Assembly (NCBI GenBank): GCA_910585545.1
Contig: CAJUFN010000023.1
Location: 1 to 31,974, forward strand
Direction of reading: 5' to 3'
DNA: 31,974 nt
DNA from: an uncultured Lachnospiraceae bacterium
GTDB lineage: Bacteria > Bacillota > Clostridia > Lachnospirales > Lachnospiraceae
The notes below the pieces were generated by a model. That model saw nothing but the letters and a program-made list of their open reading frames with translations, searched no databases and had not been told where the DNA came from. This document shows, in pieces, positions 8,097-17,678 of the stretch (its first letter is position 1; each line of letters opens with the position of its first letter). Both the position numbers and the translations under genes were made by a program.

Positions 8097-11000
8097 TTAT
8101 CTTTGTTTTTTTGTTTTTACAGACACTGCCGTGATTACTGCTCCTGCCATTACTGCAAGCATGATTAACGCAAATGGATTTGCCATATCGCCTGTCTTAA
8201 CTGTTTTTGCCGTTTTCGTCGGCTTTGTTTCTTTTTTATTGCCATCATCGCCTTTATTGGAAGCTATTACTTTCCCTGACAAGGTTTCTTCTTGATCAGA
8301 AATTATCTCCCCTGACAATGATTCTTCGTCAAGAATTTGCATCGCACTCTCTAACTGTTCCACTGCCTTATCGATTTCTAACTGCGTAACCGCTTCATCT
8401 GCCATGACCACTGATGCCATTTCATACGCAGCTTTCACTGCCTTCGCGGTTTTCTTACTATACAAGCTAAAGTCAATTTTCGCAATTTTTGCAAGCAACT
8501 CTTCCAGTTTGTCCTTATCAGGCTTCTCACGAAGCTGCCATCTTCCAGATTCCAGATTAACTCTTGCCTGATCTACTTCCTCCTGCGTTGCTTTTTCATT
8601 CTGATATACTTGAACCGCTTCATCATATGCTTTCTTGAATACCTGAAAGCTTTCTTCGGTATACAGGTCTTTGTTAGAATCAAACTGTACGGACTTATCG
8701 ATTAATTTTTTCAAAGCATCTTTATTAACATCCGGTGTCTCTTTTAATACCAGCGTTTCAAATGCCGCAATTAATGTATCTTTTACACGATCTACGATTG
8801 CCTGATCATCCTCGCCAAGTTCTTCGTCTTCGATAACCGCATAAGCTGCGTCCAGCGCTTTCCTTAATATCTCCACGCTTTGCTCCGTGTAGATGCTAAG
8901 GTCTGCTTCTTCTACAAACAGAATCGCTTCTTGCAGCGCAGTCTTATCAGCCGGTTTCACCTGAACCGGTTTCCTTGTCAGTCCATTTAATGCCGCCCGA
9001 ATCATATTTGCCGTAAGATCTACCATTCCCTGGCTGCTGTTTGCATCGTTCAGCACCTCACGGCCAACTCTAACAGTCTTTAAGAGTGTGTTTACGCTTT
9101 CCTGCGTATAATCTTCTAACTCTTTTGCTTCCGCCTCTGCAATAATTGATTCCAGCGCGCTCTTATTCACGGCTTCCTCTTCTGCTCCAGGTGTCACCAC
9201 AAACGAATATACATCCCTGTAGTTATTGGAATGTGCCTTTTCACGGTTCACCAACAGAATCGTATATTCCTGTCCAGGAGTCAATCCGCTAATTGTTTTG
9301 CTTGTCTCCCCGGACGCAATATTTACAGCCTTTTTGCCATCCAGTACAAGGTATGCCGGTTCTACCGACTCATTTCCTGGCAATGACCAGGAAATCGTAA
9401 CGGAGTCTTCAAAAACTTCTGCTGTATATGGATGCCATGTAGTCTCAATCTCGGCAGCTCCCAAAGAATATTTGTATACTTTCAGATCATCAATATACAT
9501 ATCCCGAACTGCATTCTGATAATTACCATCTGCACCAAGCACCAGTTTAAGACCTTCTACGTCCACACTTTTACCAGCCTGTCCGCTGATGTCCTTACTT
9601 CCTGCTGCTTTTCCGTCAATATACAATGTCATAGAACCTTCGCGGTCAAATGTTGCTGCAATTTTATGCCATTCTCCATCTGTTGCTGCACGATAACGGC
9701 TTGTATCTGCACGGGAACTTCCTGTCGTATTCAAGTTCAGTCCCATACCCGGATTACCACCTGCAAATGCACCGATTGCAAATCCCGGATTACTTCCTGT
9801 ATCCCAGTTTTTATTTGCGATCACACAACCGTCTCCATTGCCGGATGTTTCACCTTTATAGGAAAACATAATGGTAAAATCATCTTCTCCAAAGCGGATC
9901 GTGTCGCCAAAATCTACATATTGCTCTGCTTTTTCCGGTTTGGTAGCCACCGCGTCAGAGTTCACGATATGAAGGGCTTTTCCGCCGTTTCCATCTGGCA
10001 CAAACTGCGGATTACCAACCAGCTTGCCGTCATTTCCATAACCGGAAATATCTTTCGCTGTCCCATCGTCAAAGTTCACGTCTAATACTTTTCCTACCGG
10101 ATATGCATCTTGCTTCATCTCGATTGTATAACTGTATTCCGGGATCCATTCGTCATTTAAGTAATCTCTCAGATCCAGACGAACCTTTCCGTCATATACC
10201 GTAACATGATATCCAAGCTGTCCTCTTCTGTCACCGTAATCATTGTCTTTCAAACTTGGCAGATCTACCATGGTTCCGTAATCGGTATAAGATACTTCCA
10301 TCGCGCCAAGTCCGTTATGGATATGTCCGGTAAACATAATCGTCTGAGGGTATTTGCGAAGCACTTCTTTCAATGCATGATCCTGCATACCAATACCCCA
10401 GTCGTTACTATTATAATATGTATCATGCATCGCCTGATGTAATGCGATAAAAATCGGTTTCGATGGGTCTGCATTTTCTGCCATAGTCTCTTCCAACCAT
10501 GCAAGCTGTTTTGGAGAAATATATGCACGGTCTTTGATATCCCACTCCGTATTCAATATGATGAAATGATATCCGTCAATCCATTTGTCATAATAAACGG
10601 CGCCTTCGGTCTCTCCCATGTATTCGCCATTATAACGCATATAACGTTCATAGATTTCATCCCAGCCGGATTTCCATCTTACATCATGATTGCCCAGCGC
10701 TGTCATGAATTCAAAATCATCTTTGTATTCTTTTAAAATATTGAAGTAACCTTTCACCTGTGTTTCATTGCCATCCTGTGAAAAATCACCTGCATTTAAG
10801 ACTACGGAAGTATCCGGATAATCACGCTTCAAATCTTCCAGTACATCGATCAATTTTTGATTGGTAGCATTCGCATTATCCGTACCCGGAATATGTGTAT
10901 CGCTGATTGCTTCAAAATGCATGATGCCTTTATCCGGTCCGGTAAATTCATTATATGCACGTTTTAAAAGAGCATTTAATTCTTCAATGCGCTCCAAATC

Positions 11001-12587
11001 TGTTACATCTTCTGCCTGCTTCTTGATCAGCGCAAGCGCCGCCTTAAATGCATCTATTTTTTCCTTGGATGCATCAGATTCTTCTGCCAGCTTCTCATAT
11101 TCTGCAATTTTATTACGCAGAACATAAGGCGCGTTGTAATTGCTGATTTCTTCCTGGCTAAGTGCGCTGCGATACACTTTCAGCTCGTCAATATAAGAAT
11201 CTTTCACACCATAGCGGCCTCTGCCATCTGCACCGAGTACAAAATCTGTGACGTCAATGCTCTTTCCAGCCTGTCCGCTAATGCTCTTACTGTCTGCATT
11301 TTTTCCATCTACATACAGAATCATATTACCGGTACGGTTGAACACAGCCGCAATATGATGCCATTTATCTTTTTCTGTAGCTCCGCCAAAACGTCCGGTG
11401 TCCAGTCGTCCGCTTGTATCGTTTGCCCGGAAATTAAGCGTCATACCATTACGCATATCGCCAATAGCAAATCCGACATTTCCGCCGCTGTCCCAGTTTT
11501 TATTGCTGACTACCGCAACTTCCTGCGAATCATTTCCATCTGCCATATACCAGAACATAATCGTAAAATCATCTTTGCCAAACTGCAGATTCTCTGGTGT
11601 TCCAAAGTTTACATACTGCTTTGCCGCAGCTCCTTCACCTGCAATCCCTTCTGGATTCACAAGATGAATCGCTTTACCGGATACGCCTTCTACATATTCA
11701 ACGTCTCCTATAACAGTTCCGTTAATTCCTGATTCGGATGCGTCGGATGCATCTTCATTGTCAAAGCTTACATCCAGTACCGGAGTATTCTTCTGCGGTT
11801 CTGGCAGCTCTATGTCAGAAAGTGCCGTCACTTGTTCTTTTGTAAGAACAGATTTATAAACACTGACTTCATCCAGATATACACTGGATACACTATTCTT
11901 AAAATTTCCATCTGCGCCAAGCACAAAATTCGTTACATCAATACTTTTGCCGGCTTGTCCGCTGATATTCTGTACGGCTGCATTATTGTTGTAGTTGCCA
12001 GCCGGATAGGTCTGACCGTCGATATAAAAAATCATATCCCCGTCACGGTCAAAGGTTGCCGCAATATGATGCCATTGTCCATCTGCAGCCTGTGCAAAAC
12101 GGTCTGTCTCCGTTCTTTGCCCCTGTGTTGTACTAAAGTTAAGATTCAATCCTTGATTCATATCTCCAATATTGAATCCCGGATTGCTTCCGCTGTCCCA
12201 GTTTTTGTTGCTTATTACAGAGCCTTCTCTGTCATGCGGATCTGTCTTGAACCAAAAAGCCAGCGAAAAATCCTCTGCTCCAAACTTAAGATCTGCCGGC
12301 GTACCAAAATTGACATACTGTTCCGCCTGTTTGCTCAAACCTGCAACATCCTGCGAATTCCTAAGATGAATCGCCTTACCGGACACTCCCTGCACAAATT
12401 CAGGATTGCCCACTACAGTACCATCATTTCCCCTGCCGGTCACATCTTTTGCATTCGCCGCATCAAATGTCACCTGCATCACCGGATCTGGCAGCTCCTC
12501 TGCTGATACTGTACGAAAATCTGATGGAATTGCTGTCATCACAACATTTGCCATCAAAAATCCCGCCAGAAATTTTTTCAGTTTCAT
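8097..12587 (-). CDS. Wall-anchored calcineurin-type phosphoesterase with three LamG domains
   Basis: 1496 aa. A signal peptide of about 29 residues is followed by LamG 1 (35-255), LamG 2 (268-485) and a helical spacer (490-550). The metallophosphoesterase domain (555-825) shows all expected metal motifs: SDTH (562-565), GD (600-601), GNHD (632-635), His717 and GHIH (754-757). LamG 3 (832-1045), a fibronectin type III-like domain (1052-1134) and four FIVAR-like helical repeats (about 1141-1417) follow. The C-terminus has a charged linker, KTGD (1464-1467), a membrane helix and a basic tail. LamG domains usually bind glycans or proteins, so a surface phosphatase or phosphodiesterase on a glycan or extracellular nucleotide is plausible, but the substrate is not readable. 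The three LamG domains are close copies of each other. AAAGGAG eight to nine nt before the ATG supports the start. Confidence 0.9.
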   Translation of the reverse strand: MKLKKFLAGFLMANVVMTAIPSDFRTVSAEELPDPVMQVTFDAANAKDVTGRGNDGTVVGNPEFVQGVSGKAIHLRNSQDVAGLSKQAEQYVNFGTPADLKFGAEDFSLAFWFKTDPHDREGSVISNKNWDSGSNPGFNIGDMNQGLNLNFSTTQGQRTETDRFAQAADGQWHHIAATFDRDGDMIFYIDGQTYPAGNYNNNAAVQNISGQAGKSIDVTNFVLGADGNFKNSVSSVYLDEVSVYKSVLTKEQVTALSDIELPEPQKNTPVLDVSFDNEDASDASESGINGTVIGDVEYVEGVSGKAIHLVNPEGIAGEGAAAKQYVNFGTPENLQFGKDDFTIMFWYMADGNDSQEVAVVSNKNWDSGGNVGFAIGDMRNGMTLNFRANDTSGRLDTGRFGGATEKDKWHHIAAVFNRTGNMILYVDGKNADSKSISGQAGKSIDVTDFVLGADGRGRYGVKDSYIDELKVYRSALSQEEISNYNAPYVLRNKIAEYEKLAEESDASKEKIDAFKAALALIKKQAEDVTDLERIEELNALLKRAYNEFTGPDKGIMHFEAISDTHIPGTDNANATNQKLIDVLEDLKRDYPDTSVVLNAGDFSQDGNETQVKGYFNILKEYKDDFEFMTALGNHDVRWKSGWDEIYERYMRYNGEYMGETEGAVYYDKWIDGYHFIILNTEWDIKDRAYISPKQLAWLEETMAENADPSKPIFIALHQAMHDTYYNSNDWGIGMQDHALKEVLRKYPQTIMFTGHIHNGLGAMEVSYTDYGTMVDLPSLKDNDYGDRRGQLGYHVTVYDGKVRLDLRDYLNDEWIPEYSYTIEMKQDAYPVGKVLDVNFDDGTAKDISGYGNDGKLVGNPQFVPDGNGGKALHIVNSDAVATKPEKAEQYVDFGDTIRFGEDDFTIMFSYKGETSGNGDGCVIANKNWDTGSNPGFAIGAFAGGNPGMGLNLNTTGSSRADTSRYRAATDGEWHKIAATFDREGSMTLYIDGKAAGSKDISGQAGKSVDVEGLKLVLGADGNYQNAVRDMYIDDLKVYKYSLGAAEIETTWHPYTAEVFEDSVTISWSLPGNESVEPAYLVLDGKKAVNIASGETSKTISGLTPGQEYTILLVNREKAHSNNYRDVYSFVVTPGAEEEAVNKSALESIIAEAEAKELEDYTQESVNTLLKTVRVGREVLNDANSSQGMVDLTANMIRAALNGLTRKPVQVKPADKTALQEAILFVEEADLSIYTEQSVEILRKALDAAYAVIEDEELGEDDQAIVDRVKDTLIAAFETLVLKETPDVNKDALKKLIDKSVQFDSNKDLYTEESFQVFKKAYDEAVQVYQNEKATQEEVDQARVNLESGRWQLREKPDKDKLEELLAKIAKIDFSLYSKKTAKAVKAAYEMASVVMADEAVTQLEIDKAVEQLESAMQILDEESLSGEIISDQEETLSGKVIASNKGDDGNKKETKPTKTAKTVKTGDMANPFALIMLAVMAGAVITAVSVKTKKQR

Positions 12588-12624
12588 TCCCTCTTCTCCT
12601 TTGCTAAAAAATTATAACATTTTC

Positions 12625-12653
12625 AGTATAGCACTTATAATCAGGAATAACAA
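12625..12653 (-). promoter_or_regulatory. Putative promoter of the LamG-phosphoesterase gene
   Basis: TTGTTA (12648-12653) and TATACT (12625-12630) on the minus strand are 17 bp apart, with four and five of six consensus bases. A TATAAT lies a little downstream without a good -35. This suggests transcription independent of the VOC gene. Confidence 0.5.
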
Positions 12654-12678
12654 ACTCTGGATGTTGTTTTTTCATTTT

Positions 12679-13059
12679 TTACTCATGCAATTCTAAAGGC
12701 AATCCATCCGGATCATGGAAAAATGTCATTCGTTTGTTCGTGTACGGATCCATTCTCACCGGCTCCGTCTCAATACCCAGACTCTGAAGCCATGTGATGG
12801 CTTCTTCTATGTCCTCTGTCCAAAATGCCAGATGTCTTAATCCACACGCTTCCGGATAAGAAAGCCTTTCAGGACTTCCTGCAATTCCAAATATCTCCAG
12901 TTCACAATCATTAAGTTTCAAATCCAGTTTATAATCTCCCCGTTCTTCCCTGTATACTTCCCGGATTACCTCAAAACCTAATTTGTCTACATAAAATTCG
13001 CGGGATTTCTCATAATCTGATACAATAATTGCTACATGATGAATAACATTTAATTTCAA
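12679..13059 (-). CDS. YaeR/SMU1112c-type glyoxalase-like VOC protein, TTG start
   Basis: 126 aa. A single VOC (vicinal oxygen chelate) unit of the size of glyoxalase I. The sequence resembles the YaeR family strongly, with HHVAII near the N-terminus, the segments VYREERGDYKLDL, ACGLRHLAFW and RMDPYTNKRMTFFHDPDGLP, and a C-terminal LELHE. His in HHVAII, Glu in ELEIFG, His in GLRHL and Glu in LELHE sit where VOC metal ligands lie. Related proteins are called glyoxalase-I-like metalloproteins; the physiological substrate is not settled. The frame is open upstream to an ATG at 13122, directly after the DUF1015 stop, but that site has no ribosome-binding site. AAAGGAG six nt before TTG 13059 places the start there and gives the usual family length. 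It is probably co-transcribed with the DUF1015 gene, 63 nt upstream. Confidence 0.9.
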   Translation of the reverse strand: MKLNVIHHVAIIVSDYEKSREFYVDKLGFEVIREVYREERGDYKLDLKLNDCELEIFGIAGSPERLSYPEACGLRHLAFWTEDIEEAITWLQSLGIETEPVRMDPYTNKRMTFFHDPDGLPLELHE

Positions 13060-13122
13060 TTTTTTCTCCTTTATATTATCAAAAATATATTTTCTCCTGA
13101 TTCTGCCACCTACATCTGTCAT

Positions 13123-14361
13123 CTAAAATTTATGTATAAAAAGACCGCTTCGAAGCTTTGGCTCAAACCAGGTAGATTTCGGAGGCATCAGCCTGCCTTC
13201 ATCCGCTGCGCGAAGCAATTCCTTCATCGAGGTCGGATACATAGAAAATGCCACTGCATTTCCTTTTTCATCCACTTTTTTCTGCAGTACCTTTAATCCA
13301 TGAATTCCTCCGACGAATTCAATATTCGAATCGGTTTTTGGATCCTGGATGCCAAGAAGCCGCGCCAACACTTTATCCTGTAAAATAGAAACGTCCAATC
13401 CGGCAATTGCATCCTCATGGCAAGTATCTTCCTTCGCCGTCAACTTGTACCAGATACCGTCCAGATACATGCCAAATTCACCTTTCTTCACCGGATGATA
13501 AAGATGATTCCCCTTTGCTTCTACGATAAAGTCCTTCTCCAAAGCAACAGGAAGTTCTTTAACAAGTTTCTCTGACAATCTATAGACAATCCGATTATAA
13601 TCATAAATGCAAAGTTCCTCTTCATCAAACAATACCGATAAAAAATAATTAAACTCTTCTTCACTGGTATAGTGTGGATTAGCTTCTCTTCGTATCAGTC
13701 CTGCCTTTACTGCCGAAGCTGCCCTATGGTGTCCGTCCGCGATATAAAGGCTATCTGTCTTTTCAAAAATATCTGTGATTCTTTGAATATTTTCCGTTTC
13801 TTTTATCTTCCAGATTTGATGACGAATGCCGTCATCACTCACGAAATTATACAACGCCTCTTGTGTCATGATTTCTTCTATCATATCTTGAAGCGTTTTA
13901 TTCATTCGATATGCAAGAAAGATAGGACCCGTATGTGCACTGCAGGTATCTACATGCCGAATACGGTCAAGTTCTTTATCTTCTCTCGTATTTTCATGCT
14001 TTTTTACAATATCATTCAGATAATCATCAATCGATACACAACAGACAATCCCCCTTTGTATCCTGCTACCCATGGTCAGTGCATAAATGTAATAGCATGC
14101 CTCCCTATCCTGCACAAACTTGGATTCTGCCTCCATTTCTTTTAAAGTGTCCGCCGCCTTCTCATATACTTTTGCTGCGTACATATCTGTTCCTTCCGGA
14201 AACTGTGTCTCTGCGCGGTCAATTTTTAAAAATGACATCGGATTTTCTTCTACGATTTTTCTCGCCTCACTGCTGCTGTAAACGTCGTATGGCAGCGCTG
14301 CAATCTGTGATACCAGTTCTGATGCCGGACGTACGGCTCTAAACGGTCGTATGGTAGCCAT
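13123..14361 (-). CDS. DUF1015 family protein
   Basis: 412 aa, full length for DUF1015 (PF06245). Family segments visible are RPFRAVRP at the N-terminus, LPYDVY, KKHENTR (120-126), HTGPIFLAY, ADGHHR (208-213) and the C-terminal PPKSTWFEPKLRSGLF. It has no signal peptide or membrane segment and should be cytoplasmic. Some members of this family have been described as free-serine kinases. In many Clostridia the gene sits next to serine biosynthesis genes; here it does not, so I do not transfer the function. AGGAGG precedes the ATG by seven nt. It follows the HD-domain gene by 49 bp on the same strand and precedes the VOC gene, a likely three-gene unit. Confidence 0.88.
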   Translation of the reverse strand: MATIRPFRAVRPASELVSQIAALPYDVYSSSEARKIVEENPMSFLKIDRAETQFPEGTDMYAAKVYEKAADTLKEMEAESKFVQDREACYYIYALTMGSRIQRGIVCCVSIDDYLNDIVKKHENTREDKELDRIRHVDTCSAHTGPIFLAYRMNKTLQDMIEEIMTQEALYNFVSDDGIRHQIWKIKETENIQRITDIFEKTDSLYIADGHHRAASAVKAGLIRREANPHYTSEEEFNYFLSVLFDEEELCIYDYNRIVYRLSEKLVKELPVALEKDFIVEAKGNHLYHPVKKGEFGMYLDGIWYKLTAKEDTCHEDAIAGLDVSILQDKVLARLLGIQDPKTDSNIEFVGGIHGLKVLQKKVDEKGNAVAFSMYPTSMKELLRAADEGRLMPPKSTWFEPKLRSGLFIHKF

Positions 14362-14410
14362 AAGCTTTCCTCCTGTTTTTTGAAATTTAGATAATATTTA
14401 TATTTGTTTT

Positions 14411-14995
14411 TTAAGGAATGACATTTCCTTTTTCTATATGTGCATCAATGATATTCTGCATTTGTTTCCAGACACTCTTTGATGTCTCTTCTATCTTTTC
14501 ATTTCGTTTGTAAATCTGCTCCTTATGTACCTTATGCTCCGTCCAACTCTTTCCGCCCGATGCGTCATTTAACAGAAGCGGCTGGAAATTATCCAAAAGA
14601 TGTGCAAACTTTGCATCCGCACTTTCATAAGCTTCAAACTCTTCCCACAAATCTTTAAAATAACTGCCCTGGTCTTCTGGCAATAGTCCAAAAATCCTCT
14701 CTGCCGCCGCTGCTTCTCTGTCTCGCTTCGTTGCCGCTCCTACTTCGTCATATGCGTAAGTATCGCCGGCGTCAATTTCTACAAGGTCATGAATCAACAC
14801 CATGATCATCACTTTCAAAACATCCACTTCTTCTTGCACATATTCTTTTAAAAGCACTGCCATCAGCGCAATGTGCCAGGAGTGTTCTGCATCATTTTCC
14901 TTGCGCTTCCCATCCGCGAGATATGTCTGACGGAAAATATTCTTCACCTTGTCAATCTCTATGATAAATTGCAGCTGTTTCTCCAAACGCGTCAT
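14411..14995 (-). CDS. HD-domain phosphohydrolase, HDDC2/YfbR-like
   Basis: 194 aa. The HD-superfamily metal site is clear: Glu37-His38 in the AEHSW segment, His69-Asp70 in LIHDLVEI, and Asp135 in HLLDNFQ, with a conserved AGDT (76-79) between. Length and motif order fit the HDDC2/YfbR group of 5'-deoxynucleotidases, which hydrolyse nucleoside monophosphates in the cytosol. Exact substrate is inferred from family only. The start has GGGGAAG close upstream and an extended -10 promoter at 15031-15058. The gene lies 49 bp before the DUF1015 gene. Confidence 0.85.
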   Translation of the reverse strand: MTRLEKQLQFIIEIDKVKNIFRQTYLADGKRKENDAEHSWHIALMAVLLKEYVQEEVDVLKVMIMVLIHDLVEIDAGDTYAYDEVGAATKRDREAAAAERIFGLLPEDQGSYFKDLWEEFEAYESADAKFAHLLDNFQPLLLNDASGGKSWTEHKVHKEQIYKRNEKIEETSKSVWKQMQNIIDAHIEKGNVIP

Positions 14996-15030
14996 TTTTC
15001 TTCCCCATTTCTACACAAACTCGTGTTTCC

Positions 15031-15058
15031 ATTCTAGCATATATAGATTGGTTTTGAA
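15031..15058 (-). promoter_or_regulatory. Putative extended -10 promoter of the HD gene
   Basis: On the minus strand TTCAAA (15053-15058), 16 bp, then TAGAAT (15031-15036) preceded by TGC, an extended -10 type. It may drive the HD, DUF1015 and VOC genes together. Confidence 0.45.
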
Positions 15059-15074
15059 ATATGAAAATTCCTTT

Positions 15075-17678
15075 TTAATTCATCTTTAATTCATCTACGA
15101 TATTATTTTTCTTTATCTTATGCATTGTATATAACATCGTCATGAATACGACTGCAAATACTCCGGCAACAGCTATGCCTAGGTACATCCATGGGATGAT
15201 AAAATCCACGTCCGCTCCGGCACCGATGGAATAACGGATCGCAAAACTTATGAGAATTGTGAAAACAACTCCGTAAAAAATTGCTCGCATACCGTAAATC
15301 AGACATTCAAAGTTCATCATCTTCCTAAACTCTTTTGGCGACATTCCCATGGAACGCAGCATTGCAAATTCTTTTCGGCGCAGCATCAGATTAGTAGAGA
15401 TTGTATTGAATACATTCGCTATGGCAATCAATGAAATCAACACGATAAATCCATAAGTCAATACGTTTACCGCTGCCATGGTATTACGGTCTTCCTCATA
15501 ATCCTGTGCAAAATTTGCCATGCTTCCTGCTCCTCCCAAGCCTTTTCTTTCCAACTCCTCTTCAATATTTTCGCAAGTTTTGTCTGCATCCTCGCACTGA
15601 ATCTGGTATTTAGTGGATAAACCATACTCTGACATTGTTTCCTCAAATCGTTTATACATACTTTTTGAAATTACAATCGCTCCCTGTGCATCGTATAAAC
15701 TTAATTCCTCTGGAAGCGCTTTCGCTTCCGCATACAATCTTGCCTCTCCTTTTGACTCAAACCACGGCTGCTCGTCTTCATAATGCACCTCGCCAAAGGC
15801 AATCTTCTCCCCTTCGCCTTTCGAAAGAATTTTCTGCTTTTCATAACGCTGTGTATCCGGATTATATACTCCAACCATATTTACATACAAAAAATTCAGT
15901 TCTCCGTTTCCTTCATACTCTTTTATCTTAACTCCTTGCTCTTTTGCGTAAAGTTCAAACTCATGATCTTCTAAAACAAACATTTTGAGATTCAGAGGTG
16001 TTTTTCCATCTGTCCCGGCAATAGTATCTCCCATAAGCTTTAGATAGCCACCGTCTGCCCATTCATCCGGTATGAACAGTGTGGAATATAGATAACCATA
16101 CTTATATATCTCTGTTACGCCGTCTGCTTTCTTAAGTATCTTTTCTATCGTCTCATCATTTTCTTCCACTGCATCTTCGTATAATGCGTATTCCAGCTCT
16201 ACATCCGGAGCTTCCAATACAAAGGCCCCCGTCTTCATCAGATACATGTTAAAAAGTGAAGCAGTTGTAAACAGTACGATACTCATCGTCAGTGATACCA
16301 CCGTTGCGCGATATTTTTTACGATCACGTTTGTAATTCTTTTCTGCCAGCATTCCGGAAAGCCCAAAAAGTTTCATCACCCATTTTCCTGTCTTTACTTC
16401 CTTTGGACGAATCTTAATATCCGATGTCGCACGAATCGCTTCCATCGGTGATATTTTCTTAATTCTCCTTGACGGCAGCCATACTGAGATCATAATCGTA
16501 ATCATCGCAATTACCGCTGCTGCAAATACAGAACCAACTGACACCGTAAGCGCGATTCCCATATCCGTTCCATGGATAAATTTCGTGATATATTTTCCGA
16601 TAAAATGAAGCGTCACGCCGATTCCTCCGATTCCGGAGATAATTCCAATCGGAATGCCGATAATACTTACAAAAAATGCTTCATAACGCATGGAACCTTT
16701 CAGCTGCTTTTTCGTCGCACCAATAGAAGAAAGCAAGCCAAACTGCGAGCTTCTCTCCCGTACGGATATCGAAAATGCATTGTAGATCAATGTGATACTT
16801 CCTGCCATAATCACAATGATAAGTATCGTCAGCAAACTCGTCAGTACCGTACCAAAATTGTCATTGTCTGCTACTCCAAGCCAGCGCAGCAGTCCCTGAT
16901 TAAAGATACAAGACTCTACTCCTCCCTCAATGTAATTTTCTGCAAAGGCATATACGTCTTTCGGATTCTTCATTTCAAAATAAATGTCCTGATATACCGT
17001 CTCTTCCTGAGTCGGACCCGCAAGCACATCATATCCGGCGCCGCTATAGCTTACATTCACCCAGCTGTCATAGACTCCGACTACTGTATAGGACTTCGTC
17101 GTCCGCGCAAGAAATGTCTCCTGTTCTTCATCCTCTTCTAACCCGATATACGGATTGTTCTGATTCAGACGCTCCCCATCTATCATTCGGTCACCAATCT
17201 CTAATGTCAGTACATCTCCAATCAGTGTCCTTTCCTCTTCGTCCTCATTGAACTGCAAATAAGATGGAATCGCAACCTCATTCTCGTTCTCTGGAAGTCT
17301 TCCTTCTGATATCAGCATCGGAAGCTTCTCTAATGCAGCTTCTGAGAGCGCCTGCACATAAAGATACGGCATTGCGGGAGAATTATCCTGCACCGGCGCA
17401 AAAGGCGCATAGCCAATCTCTTTAACAATAGTAGCCTCTTTTACTTCTTCCTTTCCGGTTAGTTCTAAAACCCTTTCATTTTCCACGCTCCCTGCTTGTA
17501 CATGCCAGTTTCCATCCCGGCTGATCGAATAATCTATCAAAAACTTCTGCATACTTACTGCAAATGTAGTCACTGCGGTGATCATCGCCGTCGACAAGAT
17601 AACTCCTATGATTGTTACAATCGTTCTTGTTTTATTCTTCATCATTGTCCTTGCGGTAATCGTTGAAAAAATATTCAT
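15075..17678 (-). CDS. ABC transporter permease, MacB/FtsX type
   Basis: 867 aa with about eight membrane helices: 18-42, 275-300, 330-360, 378-402, 456-478, 737-760, 795-818 and 828-851. Two large extracytoplasmic domains lie at 43-274 and 480-735. The two FtsX domains each carry the family pattern in which a helix is followed by a cytosolic stretch with 'G(L/M)L(S/R)S(I/M)G' (near 314-320 and 772-778). The start ATG overlaps the end of the ATPase gene by 4 bp (ATGA type), so the two are translationally coupled and should form one complex. This type of transporter handles peptides, lipoproteins or antimicrobial compounds, often without full transport across the membrane. It is larger than typical BceB-type permeases. 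Substrate unknown. Confidence 0.92.
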   Translation of the reverse strand: MNIFSTITARTMMKNKTRTIVTIIGVILSTAMITAVTTFAVSMQKFLIDYSISRDGNWHVQAGSVENERVLELTGKEEVKEATIVKEIGYAPFAPVQDNSPAMPYLYVQALSEAALEKLPMLISEGRLPENENEVAIPSYLQFNEDEEERTLIGDVLTLEIGDRMIDGERLNQNNPYIGLEEDEEQETFLARTTKSYTVVGVYDSWVNVSYSGAGYDVLAGPTQEETVYQDIYFEMKNPKDVYAFAENYIEGGVESCIFNQGLLRWLGVADNDNFGTVLTSLLTILIIVIMAGSITLIYNAFSISVRERSSQFGLLSSIGATKKQLKGSMRYEAFFVSIIGIPIGIISGIGGIGVTLHFIGKYITKFIHGTDMGIALTVSVGSVFAAAVIAMITIMISVWLPSRRIKKISPMEAIRATSDIKIRPKEVKTGKWVMKLFGLSGMLAEKNYKRDRKKYRATVVSLTMSIVLFTTASLFNMYLMKTGAFVLEAPDVELEYALYEDAVEENDETIEKILKKADGVTEIYKYGYLYSTLFIPDEWADGGYLKLMGDTIAGTDGKTPLNLKMFVLEDHEFELYAKEQGVKIKEYEGNGELNFLYVNMVGVYNPDTQRYEKQKILSKGEGEKIAFGEVHYEDEQPWFESKGEARLYAEAKALPEELSLYDAQGAIVISKSMYKRFEETMSEYGLSTKYQIQCEDADKTCENIEEELERKGLGGAGSMANFAQDYEEDRNTMAAVNVLTYGFIVLISLIAIANVFNTISTNLMLRRKEFAMLRSMGMSPKEFRKMMNFECLIYGMRAIFYGVVFTILISFAIRYSIGAGADVDFIIPWMYLGIAVAGVFAVVFMTMLYTMHKIKKNNIVDELKMN

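Noticed and set aside
9432..12506. Long plus-strand open frames (for example 9432-10085 and 11832-12506)
   Set aside because: They are antisense to the LamG phosphoesterase, lack start signals and domain sense, and repeat where the LamG copies repeat.
13060..13122. ATG at 13122 as start of the VOC gene
   Set aside because: It directly follows the DUF1015 stop without a ribosome-binding site, and the extra 21 residues are not VOC-like. TTG at 13059 has AAAGGAG.
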